A stretch of 64,000 nt of DNA, from the NCBI RefSeq assembly GCF_019793435.1, contig NZ_JAILYH010000008.1, positions 248,001 to 312,000 of the forward strand, given 5' to 3'. The DNA is from Rhizobium redzepovicii. Its GTDB lineage: Bacteria; Pseudomonadota; Alphaproteobacteria; Rhizobiales; Rhizobiaceae. Below are positions 17,936 to 26,159 of this stretch, one piece after another. The translations under genes were made by a program, and so were the position numbers. Within the stretch, counting starts at the first letter, position 1. Each line of letters starts with the position of its first letter. The notes beneath the pieces are model-generated. The model was given only the letters and a program-made list of their open reading frames with translations, ran no database searches and was not told the origin of the DNA.

Positions 17936-18964
17936 TCAGGCGGCCCGCACCGTGCCGATGATATCTGCCAACAGGGTGTGCAACAGATCCCGGTATCCGT
18001 TTCGCGCCGAGGGGCCGCTTTCCTCCGACGTCATGACGACCGTCAGATCCAGCGACGGGACGATGTAGAGCATCTGCCCGCCATAACCCCAGGCGAAATG
18101 CACCTGTTCACCGCCGATCTGCCGAGTGAACCAGCCATAGCCATATTCGTCGCCGGAAAAATGCGAGTTTGTGTGGTGCTGCCACGACTGGGAAATCCAG
18201 TCGGCAGGCACGACCTGCTCCCCTTCCCGAGTGCGCCCTCCATTGCGGTAGAGTTCGCCGAAGGCAAGCAGGGACCGGGCGCTCATCGCCATCTGATTGC
18301 CGCCGAGATAGATGCCCTGCGGATCGCGCTCCCATGCGCCGATGCGGAAACCGTCGACCGGGCCGAACCATTCACGCGCGAGCGCCAGCGTCGACCGCCG
18401 GCTAACCCTGGTGAGAATGGCCGACAGCAGATGCGTGGATGCGGTGGAATAGAGCATGTCCCCGCCGGGCTGATCGACGAAAGGCTGGGAGAGCGCAAAA
18501 CGCACCCAGTTGCGCGAGGAGACCCAGCGGCCGTAATTCGGGCCCGACATGCGATCGAGCCCGGCCTGCATGGAGAGAAGATGACCGATGGTGATATCGT
18601 TGATGCGCGGATCCGGCGCCGCGGGGAGATCGGCCTTCAGGATCGGCGCGATCTTCTGATCGGGGCCTGCCAGCAGGCCCTTGCCGATGGCAATACCGAC
18701 CAGCGCCGAAATGACCGACTTCGAAGCGGATTTGATATTGGTGGATTCCGACGGCGAATGGCCGTGGAAGCCGCGTTCGGCGAGCAACCGTCCGCCGCGT
18801 GCGACGATCACCGTCTTGAGAGGCCGCATCGCCGGGTCACCAGCCGCCCGATCGAGAAGGGGATTAAGCCCCGTGAAGGTGCGGGCCGTGCTCTGGGCAG
18901 CGGCCGGCATCGTCGCGGCAAGCGGCAAACTGAAGAGAACCAGAAGAGAGAGAACGCGGATCAT
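17936..18964 (-). CDS. Serine hydrolase, class C beta-lactamase fold
   Basis: This 342-residue protein has a cleavable signal peptide (MIRVLSLLVLFSLPLA...AAAQ). The catalytic SxxK is SASK at residues 79-82, with a plausible catalytic Tyr in the LYSTAS segment near 165 and an HFAWGYGG motif replacing the KTG box. Periplasmic enzymes of this family act as esterases or peptidases on varied substrates; true beta-lactamase activity is not implied. ATG 18964 is chosen over an upstream TTG. It ends ~90 bases before the GGDEF gene. Confidence 0.88.
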   Translation of the reverse strand: MIRVLSLLVLFSLPLAATMPAAAQSTARTFTGLNPLLDRAAGDPAMRPLKTVIVARGGRLLAERGFHGHSPSESTNIKSASKSVISALVGIAIGKGLLAGPDQKIAPILKADLPAAPDPRINDITIGHLLSMQAGLDRMSGPNYGRWVSSRNWVRFALSQPFVDQPGGDMLYSTASTHLLSAILTRVSRRSTLALAREWFGPVDGFRIGAWERDPQGIYLGGNQMAMSARSLLAFGELYRNGGRTREGEQVVPADWISQSWQHHTNSHFSGDEYGYGWFTRQIGGEQVHFAWGYGGQMLYIVPSLDLTVVMTSEESGPSARNGYRDLLHTLLADIIGTVRAA

Positions 18965-19032
18965 GCAGCGCAAGATAGGATATCAGCCTGGCATGGTCGC
19001 GGGCCGGCAGTACATTTCACGCGATTGTGTTG

Positions 19033-19140
19033 CTAAAGCATGTCGCGCAAAAGTGTGCAGCCGTTTTCCGGCAACGATATGCGTAGAAACAAAGAGCTAA
19101 AGCGCGTCGCATGAATCAAGTTTGACGCGACGCGCTTTAA
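19033..19140. repeat. RIME-like palindromic repeat
   Basis: The left part (GCATGTCGCGC...GTGTGCAG...ACGATATGCG) and right part (AAAGCGCGTCGCAT...GACGCGACGCGCTTT) are two imperfect palindromes. The same composite element occurs at 28921-29027 (inverted) and 63767-63870. It is non-coding. Confidence 0.85.
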
Positions 19141-19185
19141 GTGCGTGAGGCATCCCGGTGAATCCACCCGCCACCCGAAAAAACA

Positions 19186-19278
19186 ATCCGCGCCGCAACC
19201 ACGGCAGGCCCGCCTGCCTCCATGGTCAAGCGGCGCGGATATTGCCGGCCGGGGTAAGGACGTTCAACCCCGGCCGGC
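19186..19278 (-). terminator. Nested GC-rich palindromes downstream of a GNAT gene
   Basis: Three inverted repeats occur here: ATCCGCGCCGC (19186-19196) with GCGGCGCGGAT (19230-19240), enclosing GGCAGGC/GCCTGCC (19203-19218), and a 12-bp stem GCCGGCCGGGGT/ACCCCGGCCGGC (19244-19278) just after the minus-strand stop at 19285. The last is a likely terminator, though no strong U-tract follows. Confidence 0.6.
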
Positions 19279-19284
19279 CGATTG

Positions 19285-19875
19285 CTAGGCGGCGCGGCGA
19301 AGCGGCGCGCCGGCCAGCATGCGTCCCGAGGGGACGATCATGCCGGCCGCGCCGTCAAGCCAGCCTTCCGTGAGCTCGAGCGCCAGAAAGCGCGAGCGTT
19401 CGAACGGGCCTGGCATGACAAGATGGCGGGCCTTCTCGGCAAAAAAGCCGAAACGCTCGTAATAGGCGGCGTCGCCGACGAGCAGGACGGCGCCATGCCC
19501 GCGTTTCTTGGCTTCGAGGATCGCCGCGCGCATCAGCGCCGAGCCGATGCCCTTGCCGCCAAGATGCGGCGCGACGGCGAGCGGACCGAGCAGCAGCGCA
19601 TCAATCGGTGTGCCCTCGTCATTGACGCCGGCCTCGATGTTCCAGAGCCGTACCGAGCCGATGACATGACCGTCGCGATCGCGCGCGACGAGCGCCAGCC
19701 CCTCGGCCGGAACACGGTTACGGCGGATCTTCTCCGACGACTTCTTGCGGCGGTCAGGCCCCATGACCCGGTCGAGCAGGTTTTCACGGGCAACGACGTC
19801 AGACGGATTTTCGGCGTCGATGGCGAAAGTGGTAGGCGCAAAGAATGCGCGGACAGAATCAAGAACAGCGGCCAT
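19285..19875 (-). CDS. GNAT-family N-acetyltransferase (YhbS-like)
   Basis: This 196-residue acetyltransferase has the acetyl-CoA motif LLLGPLAVAPHLGGKGIGSALM and the following VGDAAYYERFGF, which resembles the YhbS-type branch. The substrate is unknown. It lies 94 bases downstream of the ornithine/lysine decarboxylase on the same strand. A polyamine or polyamine-derived substrate is a fair guess from that position only. Confidence 0.87.
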   Translation of the reverse strand: MAAVLDSVRAFFAPTTFAIDAENPSDVVARENLLDRVMGPDRRKKSSEKIRRNRVPAEGLALVARDRDGHVIGSVRLWNIEAGVNDEGTPIDALLLGPLAVAPHLGGKGIGSALMRAAILEAKKRGHGAVLLVGDAAYYERFGFFAEKARHLVMPGPFERSRFLALELTEGWLDGAAGMIVPSGRMLAGAPLRRAA

Positions 19876-19932
19876 CTTGGCCTCCCGTACCCAATACCGT
19901 TATCAGCGGCGATGAACGAAAATTGTGAAATT

Positions 19933-19959
19933 GCCGCCCCGCCTGGTTACGGGGCCGGC
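19933..19959 (-). terminator. Possible terminator after the decarboxylase gene
   Basis: GCCGCCCCG and CGGGGCCGGC form a stem with one bulge and an eight-base loop. On the minus strand an AATTTTCG stretch lies shortly downstream. It may reduce, not abolish, read-through into the GNAT gene. Confidence 0.4.
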
Positions 19960-19969
19960 GGAAACGACC

Positions 19970-21103
19970 TTAGATGACGTAAGCCTTCAGCGGCTCGAAA
20001 CCGTTGAAAGCGACCGCCGAATAGGTCGTCGTATAGGCGCCGGTGCCTTCGATCAGGACCTCGTCGCCGATCGAAAGGGAGATCGGCAGCGGATAGAGGT
20101 TCTTCTCGTAAAGCACATCGGCCGAATCGCAGGTCGGGCCGGCGATGACGCAGGGCTCCATCTCGTCGCCGTCGTGCTCCGTGCGGATCGGATAGCGGAT
20201 GGCTTCGTCCATCGTCTCGGCGAGACCGCCGAACTTGCCGATGTCGAGAAAGACCCAGCGGGCATCGTCATTGTCCGACTTCTTCGAAATCAGCACGACT
20301 TCCGCCTTGATCACGCCGGCATTGCCGACCATGCCGCGGCCCGGCTCGATGATCGTCTGCGGGATCTGGTTGCCGAAATGCGTGCGCAGCGCCTGGTAGA
20401 TCGACTTGCCGTAAGCTTCTGCGGACGGAACGTCGCGCAGATACTTGGTCGGGAAGCCGCCGCCCATGTTGACCATCTGCAGGTGGATGCCCTGCTTGGC
20501 AAGCGATACGAAGACGCGCTTGGCATCGGCGAGCGCCGAATCCCAGGCATCGACCTTGGTCATCTGCGAACCGACATGGAACGAGACGCCATAGGACTGA
20601 AGGCCGAGCTGATGGGCGTAGACGAGAACGTCGACGGCCATCTGCGGAACGCAGCCGAACTTGCGCGACAGCGGCCATTCGGCGCCTTCGCCATCGGTGA
20701 GCACGCGGCAGAAGACGCGGGCGCCGGGTGCGGCGCGCGAGATCTTCTCGACTTCCTCGTGGCTGTCGACGGCAAAGAGGCTGACGCCGAGCGCGTGCGC
20801 GCGGGCAACGTCGCGTTCCTTCTTGATCGTGTTGCCAAAGGAGATGCGTGCGGCGGTCGCACCGGCTTCCAGCGCCATTTCGATTTCGGCAACGGATGCG
20901 CAATCGAAATTGGAGCCGAGCCCTGCGAGCAGCTTCAGCACCTCAGGGGCCGGGTTGGCCTTGACGGCATAGTAGATGGCGCTGTCCGGCATGGCGTGAC
21001 GGAAGGCATGGAAATTATCGCGAACGACATCGAGGTCAACCACGAGGCAGGGACCGTCGGGACGTCGGGTTGCGAGAAAGTCGCGGATGCGCTGGGTGGT
21101 CAT
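19970..21103 (-). CDS. Ornithine/lysine decarboxylase, alanine-racemase fold
   Basis: This 377-residue PLP enzyme of the fold III group has the Schiff-base lysine in YYAVKANP (Lys48), the HVGSQ segment near 195, the GGGFP loop, EPGRG near 258 and the catalytic Cys in GPTCDSAD near 325. The family makes putrescine from ornithine and often cadaverine from lysine in alphaproteobacteria. It is preceded by a long structured leader (21104-21575). The ribosome binding site is GAGGGA. Related transport and breakdown genes lie near 57-63 kb. Confidence 0.92.
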   Translation of the reverse strand: MTTQRIRDFLATRRPDGPCLVVDLDVVRDNFHAFRHAMPDSAIYYAVKANPAPEVLKLLAGLGSNFDCASVAEIEMALEAGATAARISFGNTIKKERDVARAHALGVSLFAVDSHEEVEKISRAAPGARVFCRVLTDGEGAEWPLSRKFGCVPQMAVDVLVYAHQLGLQSYGVSFHVGSQMTKVDAWDSALADAKRVFVSLAKQGIHLQMVNMGGGFPTKYLRDVPSAEAYGKSIYQALRTHFGNQIPQTIIEPGRGMVGNAGVIKAEVVLISKKSDNDDARWVFLDIGKFGGLAETMDEAIRYPIRTEHDGDEMEPCVIAGPTCDSADVLYEKNLYPLPISLSIGDEVLIEGTGAYTTTYSAVAFNGFEPLKAYVI

Positions 21104-21548
21104 ATCGTTCCCTCTTCCAATTCCAGAGCTCCGGCATCAGCCGGAGGACAAAGGGCATACGAGAACTCGCATTGGAACCAGCCGGTGGAGACCCCGGAAC
21201 CATAGCAAGCGCTCGATGCGCAGATAGTGAACCAACGCCGCGATGCGGTGTAAGTTCGGCTTTGTCTGCCATGGATTGGAGGGAGAATCCCAACCGCACT
21301 TCCGGCAATGATGGTGTGCCTCTTCAGTAACCCCCGCTGATGGAAAGCAGGGAGAGAACAAAAAGGCCCGCACCGTCGTTGCTTCAGGCGTCCTCGCATT
21401 TTCCGGTTGGCCGGAATAGCGACTGGAGGGGTTAATTCCAGGTACCTTACCGATTTCCTCACCAATTCGAGGGTTCGGCGGACACCCATGGGCACGTGCG
21501 ACTTTGGGCTGAGGTGGAAATAAGAATATTCGCCTTCATAATCAAGCG
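21104..21548 (-). ncRNA. Structured 5' leader of the decarboxylase, possible speF element
   Basis: About 450 non-coding bases precede the decarboxylase start. A conserved RNA element (speF leader) is known upstream of ornithine decarboxylase genes in alphaproteobacteria, and position and gene fit. A 7-bp stem with a tetraloop (CTCCGGC/GCCGGAG, 21129-21146) lies close to the ribosome binding site. Open frames in the leader have poor starts and unconvincing composition. Family membership is inferred from context, not from matching the consensus base by base. Confidence 0.45.
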
Positions 21549-21549
21549 T

Positions 21550-21575
21550 TTTTTTTGATCTTGGGGTCAAAAAAA
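21550..21575. promoter_or_regulatory. AT-rich dyad between divergent LysR and decarboxylase genes
   Basis: TTTTTTTGA (21550-21558) and TCAAAAAAA (21567-21575) form a 9-bp inverted repeat with an eight-base GC-containing centre. It lies in the divergent control region and may be an operator or promoter element. Confidence 0.4.
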
Positions 21576-21632
21576 TAATTGAACAGGAGGAGCCGATTTG
21601 TTCAACATTCCGAAACAGTTTAAGGGATGGCC

Positions 21633-22526
21633 ATGGATACCTTGACCCGCATACGCGCCTTCATCGATGTCGTCGAGGCCGAAGGCTTTTCCGCCGCCGC
21701 CAGGCGCACCGGCCGCTCCAAGGCGCTGCTCTCCAAATATGTGCGCGAGCTGGAAGATGAACTCGGCGCCCTGCTGCTCAACCGCACCACCCGGCAGTTC
21801 TCCATGACCGAGGCCGGCCACACCTATTACCGTAGCGCCTCCGATATCCTCAAGGAGATCGATAACCTTGCCGACCTCGTGCGTGAAAACAATGCGCAGC
21901 TGAAGGGACGGCTGCGCATATCCGTGCCCCGCACTTTCGTCGATGCCGATGTCGGCCAGTCGCTGATCGATTTCTCCAGGGAGAACCCGGATCTTTCGCT
22001 GGAGATCGCCGCCGACGACCGGTTTGTCGACCTGATCGAGGAAGGCTTCGACGTGGCGATTCGCATCAGCAAGCTCGAAGATTCCGGCATGATCGCCCGC
22101 AAAATCTCCGATTTTCGCGTCCACCTCTGCGCCACCCCGGATTTCCTCGAACGCCATCCCGATCTTGCCCATCCGAGTGACATTTCCAACGTCCCTTTCA
22201 TCGTCGATACCAATTCGCGCACCCAGGCGAGCATCCGCTTCCACAATCCCGACAACACCTCATTCACCGTCGCCGTCTCCGGCCCGATGGAGGTGAACAG
22301 TCCGCATGCGACTTTGCGCGCAGCCCTCGCCGGCATCGGCATCGCCCTCATCCCAGATTTCATCGCCCGCAAGCCGATCGAGAGCGGCGAGCTGGTGACG
22401 CTGTTCAATGATTATCTCCCGACCGACCGCGGCATCTATGCCGTCTATCCGCACCGCCGCTACCTACCGGCCAAGGTGAGGATCTTCGTCGATTATCTCA
22501 ACAACTGGTTCAAGAAACATCCGTAA
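21633..22526 (+). CDS. LysR-family transcriptional regulator
   Basis: This 297-residue regulator has an N-terminal winged helix (IRAFIDVVEAEGFSAAARRTGRSKALLSKYV) and a periplasmic-binding-like effector domain, with the C-terminal DYLNNWF common in the CrgA-like branch. ATG 21633 is chosen because AAGGG sits six bases upstream, while ATG 21627 overlaps that site. It is divergent from the decarboxylase gene, though LysR regulation of that gene is only suggested by position. Confidence 0.9.
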   Translation: MDTLTRIRAFIDVVEAEGFSAAARRTGRSKALLSKYVRELEDELGALLLNRTTRQFSMTEAGHTYYRSASDILKEIDNLADLVRENNAQLKGRLRISVPRTFVDADVGQSLIDFSRENPDLSLEIAADDRFVDLIEEGFDVAIRISKLEDSGMIARKISDFRVHLCATPDFLERHPDLAHPSDISNVPFIVDTNSRTQASIRFHNPDNTSFTVAVSGPMEVNSPHATLRAALAGIGIALIPDFIARKPIESGELVTLFNDYLPTDRGIYAVYPHRRYLPAKVRIFVDYLNNWFKKHP

Positions 22527-22658
22527 CGTCGCTCTTGCGGCTGCGACATCGCGCCCCGCGCAAACCCACGGCTCTCTGAATCCAATGCGGAATCCGGTCC
22601 CAATTCCGTCCCAATTTCTGGCAAGAAGTCAGGGTCACCGAACAGGGCAGCGGAACAA

Positions 22659-23300
22659 ATGAGATATTCGACGATACTGATGGCCGCGCTTGTTTCGCTG
22701 GCGCCGGCCGCCGCCCTTGCCCATCCGCACATCTTCGTGGAGGCGCGCCTCGAGGTCGTGGCCGGCAAGGATGGCAGCGTCGAGGAACTGCGCAATGTCT
22801 GGCGTTTCGACGAGGTTTTCTCCTCCTCGGTCGTCATGGATTTCGACAAGAACACCGATCTAAAGCTGGAGCCGAACGAGCTCGCCGAGGTCGGAAAAAC
22901 GGTAAAGCAGTCGCTTGCCGAATATGATTACTACATGAACCTGACCATCGACGGGAAGAACGTCACCGTTCAGAAGCCAGACATCATCCACGTCGACTAC
23001 AAGGATGGCCAGCTGCTGATGTTCTTCGCGGTCAAGCCGGTGGAGAAGATGCCGCTGAAAGGCAGGCTCAGCTTCGGCGTCTACGACCCGACGCTGTATA
23101 CCTCGATCGACTTTCCCACCGACAACGAACTGGCAATCGTCGGCGACGGCTTCAAGGCCTGCAAGCATCAGGTGGTGCGGCCGGATGCCGACCAGGTGAT
23201 CTCGCAGAACAAGCAGTCGCTGACCGACGCCTTCTTCAATGATCCCACCGGCACCAACATGTCCAAACTCTTCGCCACCCGGCTGGAGGTCACATGCTGA
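22659..23300 (+). CDS. DUF1007 periplasmic protein (ZevA-like)
   Basis: This 213-residue protein has a signal peptide followed by AHPHIFVEARLEV, the His-containing start typical of DUF1007, then acidic segments. In Haemophilus the pair of a DUF1007 protein and a NicO-type membrane protein (ZevAB) serves zinc acquisition; other organisms may use it for nickel or cobalt. The stop codon overlaps the start of the NicO gene by seven bases, so the pair works together. No Zur box or B12 riboswitch is evident upstream. Confidence 0.85.
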   Translation: MRYSTILMAALVSLAPAAALAHPHIFVEARLEVVAGKDGSVEELRNVWRFDEVFSSSVVMDFDKNTDLKLEPNELAEVGKTVKQSLAEYDYYMNLTIDGKNVTVQKPDIIHVDYKDGQLLMFFAVKPVEKMPLKGRLSFGVYDPTLYTSIDFPTDNELAIVGDGFKACKHQVVRPDADQVISQNKQSLTDAFFNDPTGTNMSKLFATRLEVTC

Positions 23301-24370
23301 CGAAACGCCTGCCGTTCATCCTTGCCGCCTCGGTCTTGGCGCTTCTGGCTGCGGCAACCCTCGCCCATGCGCAATCGCCGCTCGGCATCGGCACGGCGGA
23401 ACCGAGCTTCCAGCCGACCGGCGGGCCGCTCGCACCGCTTTTGCTCTATGTGAATTACGAGCAACAGGCCTTCTACCGGGCGCTGACCGATGCCTTGAAG
23501 GCGATGCGTGAGGATCCGTGGCAACTGGCCTCGCTGATCGGCCTGTCCTTCGCCTATGGCGTCTTCCATGCCGCCGGCCCCGGTCACGGCAAGGCGGTCA
23601 TTTCCTCCTACATGATCGCCAACGAGATCGAGCTGAAGCGCGGCGTGGTGATTTCCTTCATCTCGGCCTTTATCCAAGGCGTGGTGGCGGTGGCGCTGGT
23701 CGGCGGCGCCTGGCTGGTGCTGCGCGGCACCGGCATCACGCTGACGGCGGCGACCCATGCGATGGAGATCGCAAGCTTCGTCATGGTCATCCTGTTCGGC
23801 GGCTGGCTGCTGTTCCGCAAACTGCGCTCGATGCTCGGCAACATGCCGCACCGCCGGCTGATGGCGGCGTCAGCCGGTCCGGTCAGCATGATGCTCGACT
23901 GGAAGGACAATGCCGCCGAACGCCAGACCTATGCGTTCAACGGCAAGGCGCAGGCTGTCGAAGCCAGCCATACCTTTGTTCCCGGCATGGCCTGCGAGAC
24001 CTGCGGCAATGCTCATGTGCCGGATCCCGCCCTGCTTGCCGGCGACAGGTTCAGTGCCCGCGAGGCATGGTCGGCGATCGTCGCCGTCGGCCTTCGCCCC
24101 TGCTCCGGCGCATTGCTGGTCATGACCTTTTCGCTGCTGAACGGGCTCTATCTCGGGGGCGTGCTGTCGGTTGCCGCCATGTCGCTCGGCACCGCGATCA
24201 CCGTTTCCCTGCTGGCCACCCTTGCCGTCACCGCCAAGAGTGCCGCCGTCCGCCTATCCGGACGCGGCTCAACCGCCTCTGTCTGGATCGGCAACGCCAT
24301 CGAAATCCTCGGCGCCGTGCTGGTTATCGTGATCGGGACCCTGCTCCTCGGAGCGTCGCTGCAGGGATAG
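23294..24370 (+). CDS. NicO-family metal transporter (ZevB/RcnA-like)
   Basis: This 358-residue membrane protein has six or seven helices. The NicO motif HAAGPGHGK (92-100) supplies His residues in the second helix, and GLRPCSGALLV marks the later half. A cytosolic or periplasmic loop carries GMACETCGNAH, a likely metal-binding CxxC...H site. The N-terminus resembles a signal peptide. Family members move nickel, cobalt or zinc. Coupling with the DUF1007 gene supports a ZevAB-like uptake role, but direction and metal are unproven. Confidence 0.87.
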   Translation: MLTKRLPFILAASVLALLAAATLAHAQSPLGIGTAEPSFQPTGGPLAPLLLYVNYEQQAFYRALTDALKAMREDPWQLASLIGLSFAYGVFHAAGPGHGKAVISSYMIANEIELKRGVVISFISAFIQGVVAVALVGGAWLVLRGTGITLTAATHAMEIASFVMVILFGGWLLFRKLRSMLGNMPHRRLMAASAGPVSMMLDWKDNAAERQTYAFNGKAQAVEASHTFVPGMACETCGNAHVPDPALLAGDRFSAREAWSAIVAVGLRPCSGALLVMTFSLLNGLYLGGVLSVAAMSLGTAITVSLLATLAVTAKSAAVRLSGRGSTASVWIGNAIEILGAVLVIVIGTLLLGASLQG

Positions 24371-24371
24371 G

Positions 24372-24578
24372 CTACTTCCCCTTGCTGCGCTGATAGCGCG
24401 CCCGCAGCCAGAAAACCGCGAAAAACGCCATGATCAGGCAGACGCCGACGGCGATCCCCAGCACCGGCGAGAAATTGCCGATCCATAAAACGATGGTCGG
24501 CAGGAAATAGAGGACGAGGCCGGCGCCGAGCAGGATGATGGCGGCGGCGATTGCCTGCGAGCGGCTCTCGGGGCTCAC
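24372..24578 (-). CDS. Small membrane protein, two helices
   Basis: This 68-residue protein has two hydrophobic helices (AIAAAIILLGAGLVLYFLP and a second near residues 38-57) and a basic end (RARYQRSKGK). I do not recognise a family. It starts with a GTG whose last bases overlap the TGA stop of the upstream GNAT gene (GTGA), with GGAAAGG upstream, which supports a real, coupled gene. Longer readings upstream shadow the GNAT gene. Confidence 0.7.
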   Translation of the reverse strand: MSPESRSQAIAAAIILLGAGLVLYFLPTIVLWIGNFSPVLGIAVGVCLIMAFFAVFWLRARYQRSKGK

Positions 24579-25270
24579 GCGAGCCTTTCCTTTTCCAGAT
24601 CGGCGCGAATATCCTGCAGACGGCGGATCTGATTGCCGGCGGCATCGAAATTCTCCGGCGAAAGCCAGGCCTCGAAGGCATCGTTGAGCAGCGGCCATTC
24701 GGCATCGATCATCGAGAACCAGGCGGTGTCGCGGTTGCGGTGCTTGGCGATCATGTGCTGGCGGAAGACCCCTTCGAAGCTGAAGCCGTAGCGCGCCGCC
24801 GTCGTCTTGCTCGCCTCGTTCTTATTGTCGCATTTCCATTCGTAGCGGCGGTAGCCGAGCTCCTCGAAAACGTGCTTGGCCATCAGGTAATGCGCCTCGG
24901 TCGAAAGCGGCGAACGCTTCATCTCCGCACCATGCGCCACCCCGCCGATCTCGACGACGCCGTTTGCCGGGTCGGCGCGCATGTAGTTCGCCATGCCCAC
25001 AATTTTGCCGGTGGCGTTGTCACGGAAGATATGGGTGAGCCAGCCGGACTTGGTGTAGACGGTTTCCAGCCAGTTGGCGAAATCCTCGATCCCGGAGAAA
25101 TCGTCCTGCGCGAAATAGAGAAGCAGCGGGTTGATGCCCATGCCGCCAAGCCCGTCCCACAGCGCCTCGAGATGCTCGGCGCGCCGATAAGGTTCGACGG
25201 TGACGAAACGGCCTTTCAGCGTCACCGGCTTCGGCGCCGGGCAGCCCTTGAAATTTGCAAGATCGCGCAT
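24575..25270 (-). CDS. GNAT-family acetyltransferase (RimJ/RimL-like)
   Basis: This 231-residue protein has the RimJ/RimL-type layout: an LKGRFVTVEPYRRAEHLEALW start, GKIVGMANYMRADP, EIGGVAHGAEMKRSPLSTEA and NEASKTTAARYGFSFEG. It likely acetylates an amino group of a protein or small molecule. ATG 25270 has GGGGAG seven bases upstream; an upstream frame start is less plausible. It overlaps the small membrane protein gene by four bases. Confidence 0.88.
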   Translation of the reverse strand: MRDLANFKGCPAPKPVTLKGRFVTVEPYRRAEHLEALWDGLGGMGINPLLLYFAQDDFSGIEDFANWLETVYTKSGWLTHIFRDNATGKIVGMANYMRADPANGVVEIGGVAHGAEMKRSPLSTEAHYLMAKHVFEELGYRRYEWKCDNKNEASKTTAARYGFSFEGVFRQHMIAKHRNRDTAWFSMIDAEWPLLNDAFEAWLSPENFDAAGNQIRRLQDIRADLEKERLA

Positions 25271-25333
25271 GTTCACTCCCCTTGTCCAGGAGTGGATAGG
25301 CCAGCCGCCCGACAAAGGCAACCGGCCTAGATG

Positions 25334-26053
25334 TTACTGTGACAAGGTAACTTTTGCGGAGGACACCGTCGCCTCGATATGATCGACCAGCTGGTCGGCA
25401 AGGCCGAGCCTGCCGGCAAGCAGATCGAGATAACCACGCTCGGCCCGCGAATCCGGCTCGATGGTGAGCCGCGAGGCGGTATAGAGTTCGACGCGCTGTT
25501 CTTCCGTCGTCGCGGCGGCGACCAGTGCATCGAGATCGGTCGGCGAAGCGAGTTCGCGTTCAATGAAGGCCGCAGCCTCGCCGCTGACATCGGCGGCCTT
25601 GACCTTGTCCATGATAAGGGCCCGTTCGGCATCGTCGATATGACCGTCGGCCTTGGCGGCAGCGATCATCGCGCGGATCAGCACCAGCACAAACTCATTG
25701 CTGCCGGCCGGCGAGGCCGGCCCGAAGCCGGATTCGACAGGCGGTGGCAGGAGAACCGGATTGTTGGCCGAGGGTGCATCCGAAGGGGCTGCTGGCGCCT
25801 GCCCTGCCTGGTAATTTTTGTAGGCCTGGTAGCCGAGGCCGGCGATAGCGGCAAGACCGCCGATCGCCAGGGCGTTGCCAGCAATACTCCGGCCGGTCTT
25901 GGTGCCGAGAAGCGCGGCTGCGATCGCACCGGTCTTCATCGGATTGTTCTTTGCCGTCTGCATGGCCTCGCCCGCCCTGTCGCGGACCGAGCCACCAAGG
26001 CCCGGCACCTGCGAACCCAAGAACTGGTCGAGAAGCTTCTTCGCGTCGAACAT
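25334..26053 (-). CDS. DUF533/YebE family protein with TerB-like domain
   Basis: This 239-residue protein has a Gly/Ala-rich hydrophobic segment (GRSIAGNALAIGGLAAIAGLGYQAY, residues 53-78), a Pro/Ala-rich linker, and a helical C-terminal domain (residues 120-235) of the TerB-like type with acidic metal-binding residues in AAKADGHIDDAER. The function is unknown; the family is inner-membrane associated in E. coli (YebE). It is one of several Ter-related genes in this window, but it is not next to them. Confidence 0.85.
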   Translation of the reverse strand: MFDAKKLLDQFLGSQVPGLGGSVRDRAGEAMQTAKNNPMKTGAIAAALLGTKTGRSIAGNALAIGGLAAIAGLGYQAYKNYQAGQAPAAPSDAPSANNPVLLPPPVESGFGPASPAGSNEFVLVLIRAMIAAAKADGHIDDAERALIMDKVKAADVSGEAAAFIERELASPTDLDALVAAATTEEQRVELYTASRLTIEPDSRAERGYLDLLAGRLGLADQLVDHIEATVSSAKVTLSQ

Positions 26054-26159
26054 TCCTCGTCGTCTCCCTGTTAGCTGGAGGACTACATAGGTTTGCGACG
26101 GTTGGAATACAAACAGAGGAGGGGGAATTGTGCCGTGAGGCTCATCCCCTGCCCCAAAC

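Noticed and set aside
16892..19036. 714-codon open frame on + opposite the GGDEF and serine hydrolase genes
   Set aside because: It spans two real minus-strand genes and the gap between them, is very rich in Arg, His and Asp, has no family pattern, and is an antisense shadow of GC-rich coding DNA.
21100..21570. 156-codon open frame in the decarboxylase leader
   Set aside because: It starts with TTG without a ribosome binding site inside an AT-rich dyad, has odd composition, and fits a structured leader better. A short leader peptide inside it cannot be excluded.
22527..22658. Cobalamin riboswitch or Zur box before the DUF1007/NicO pair
   Set aside because: No B12-box-like sequence or AT-rich palindrome is visible in the 132-base gap.
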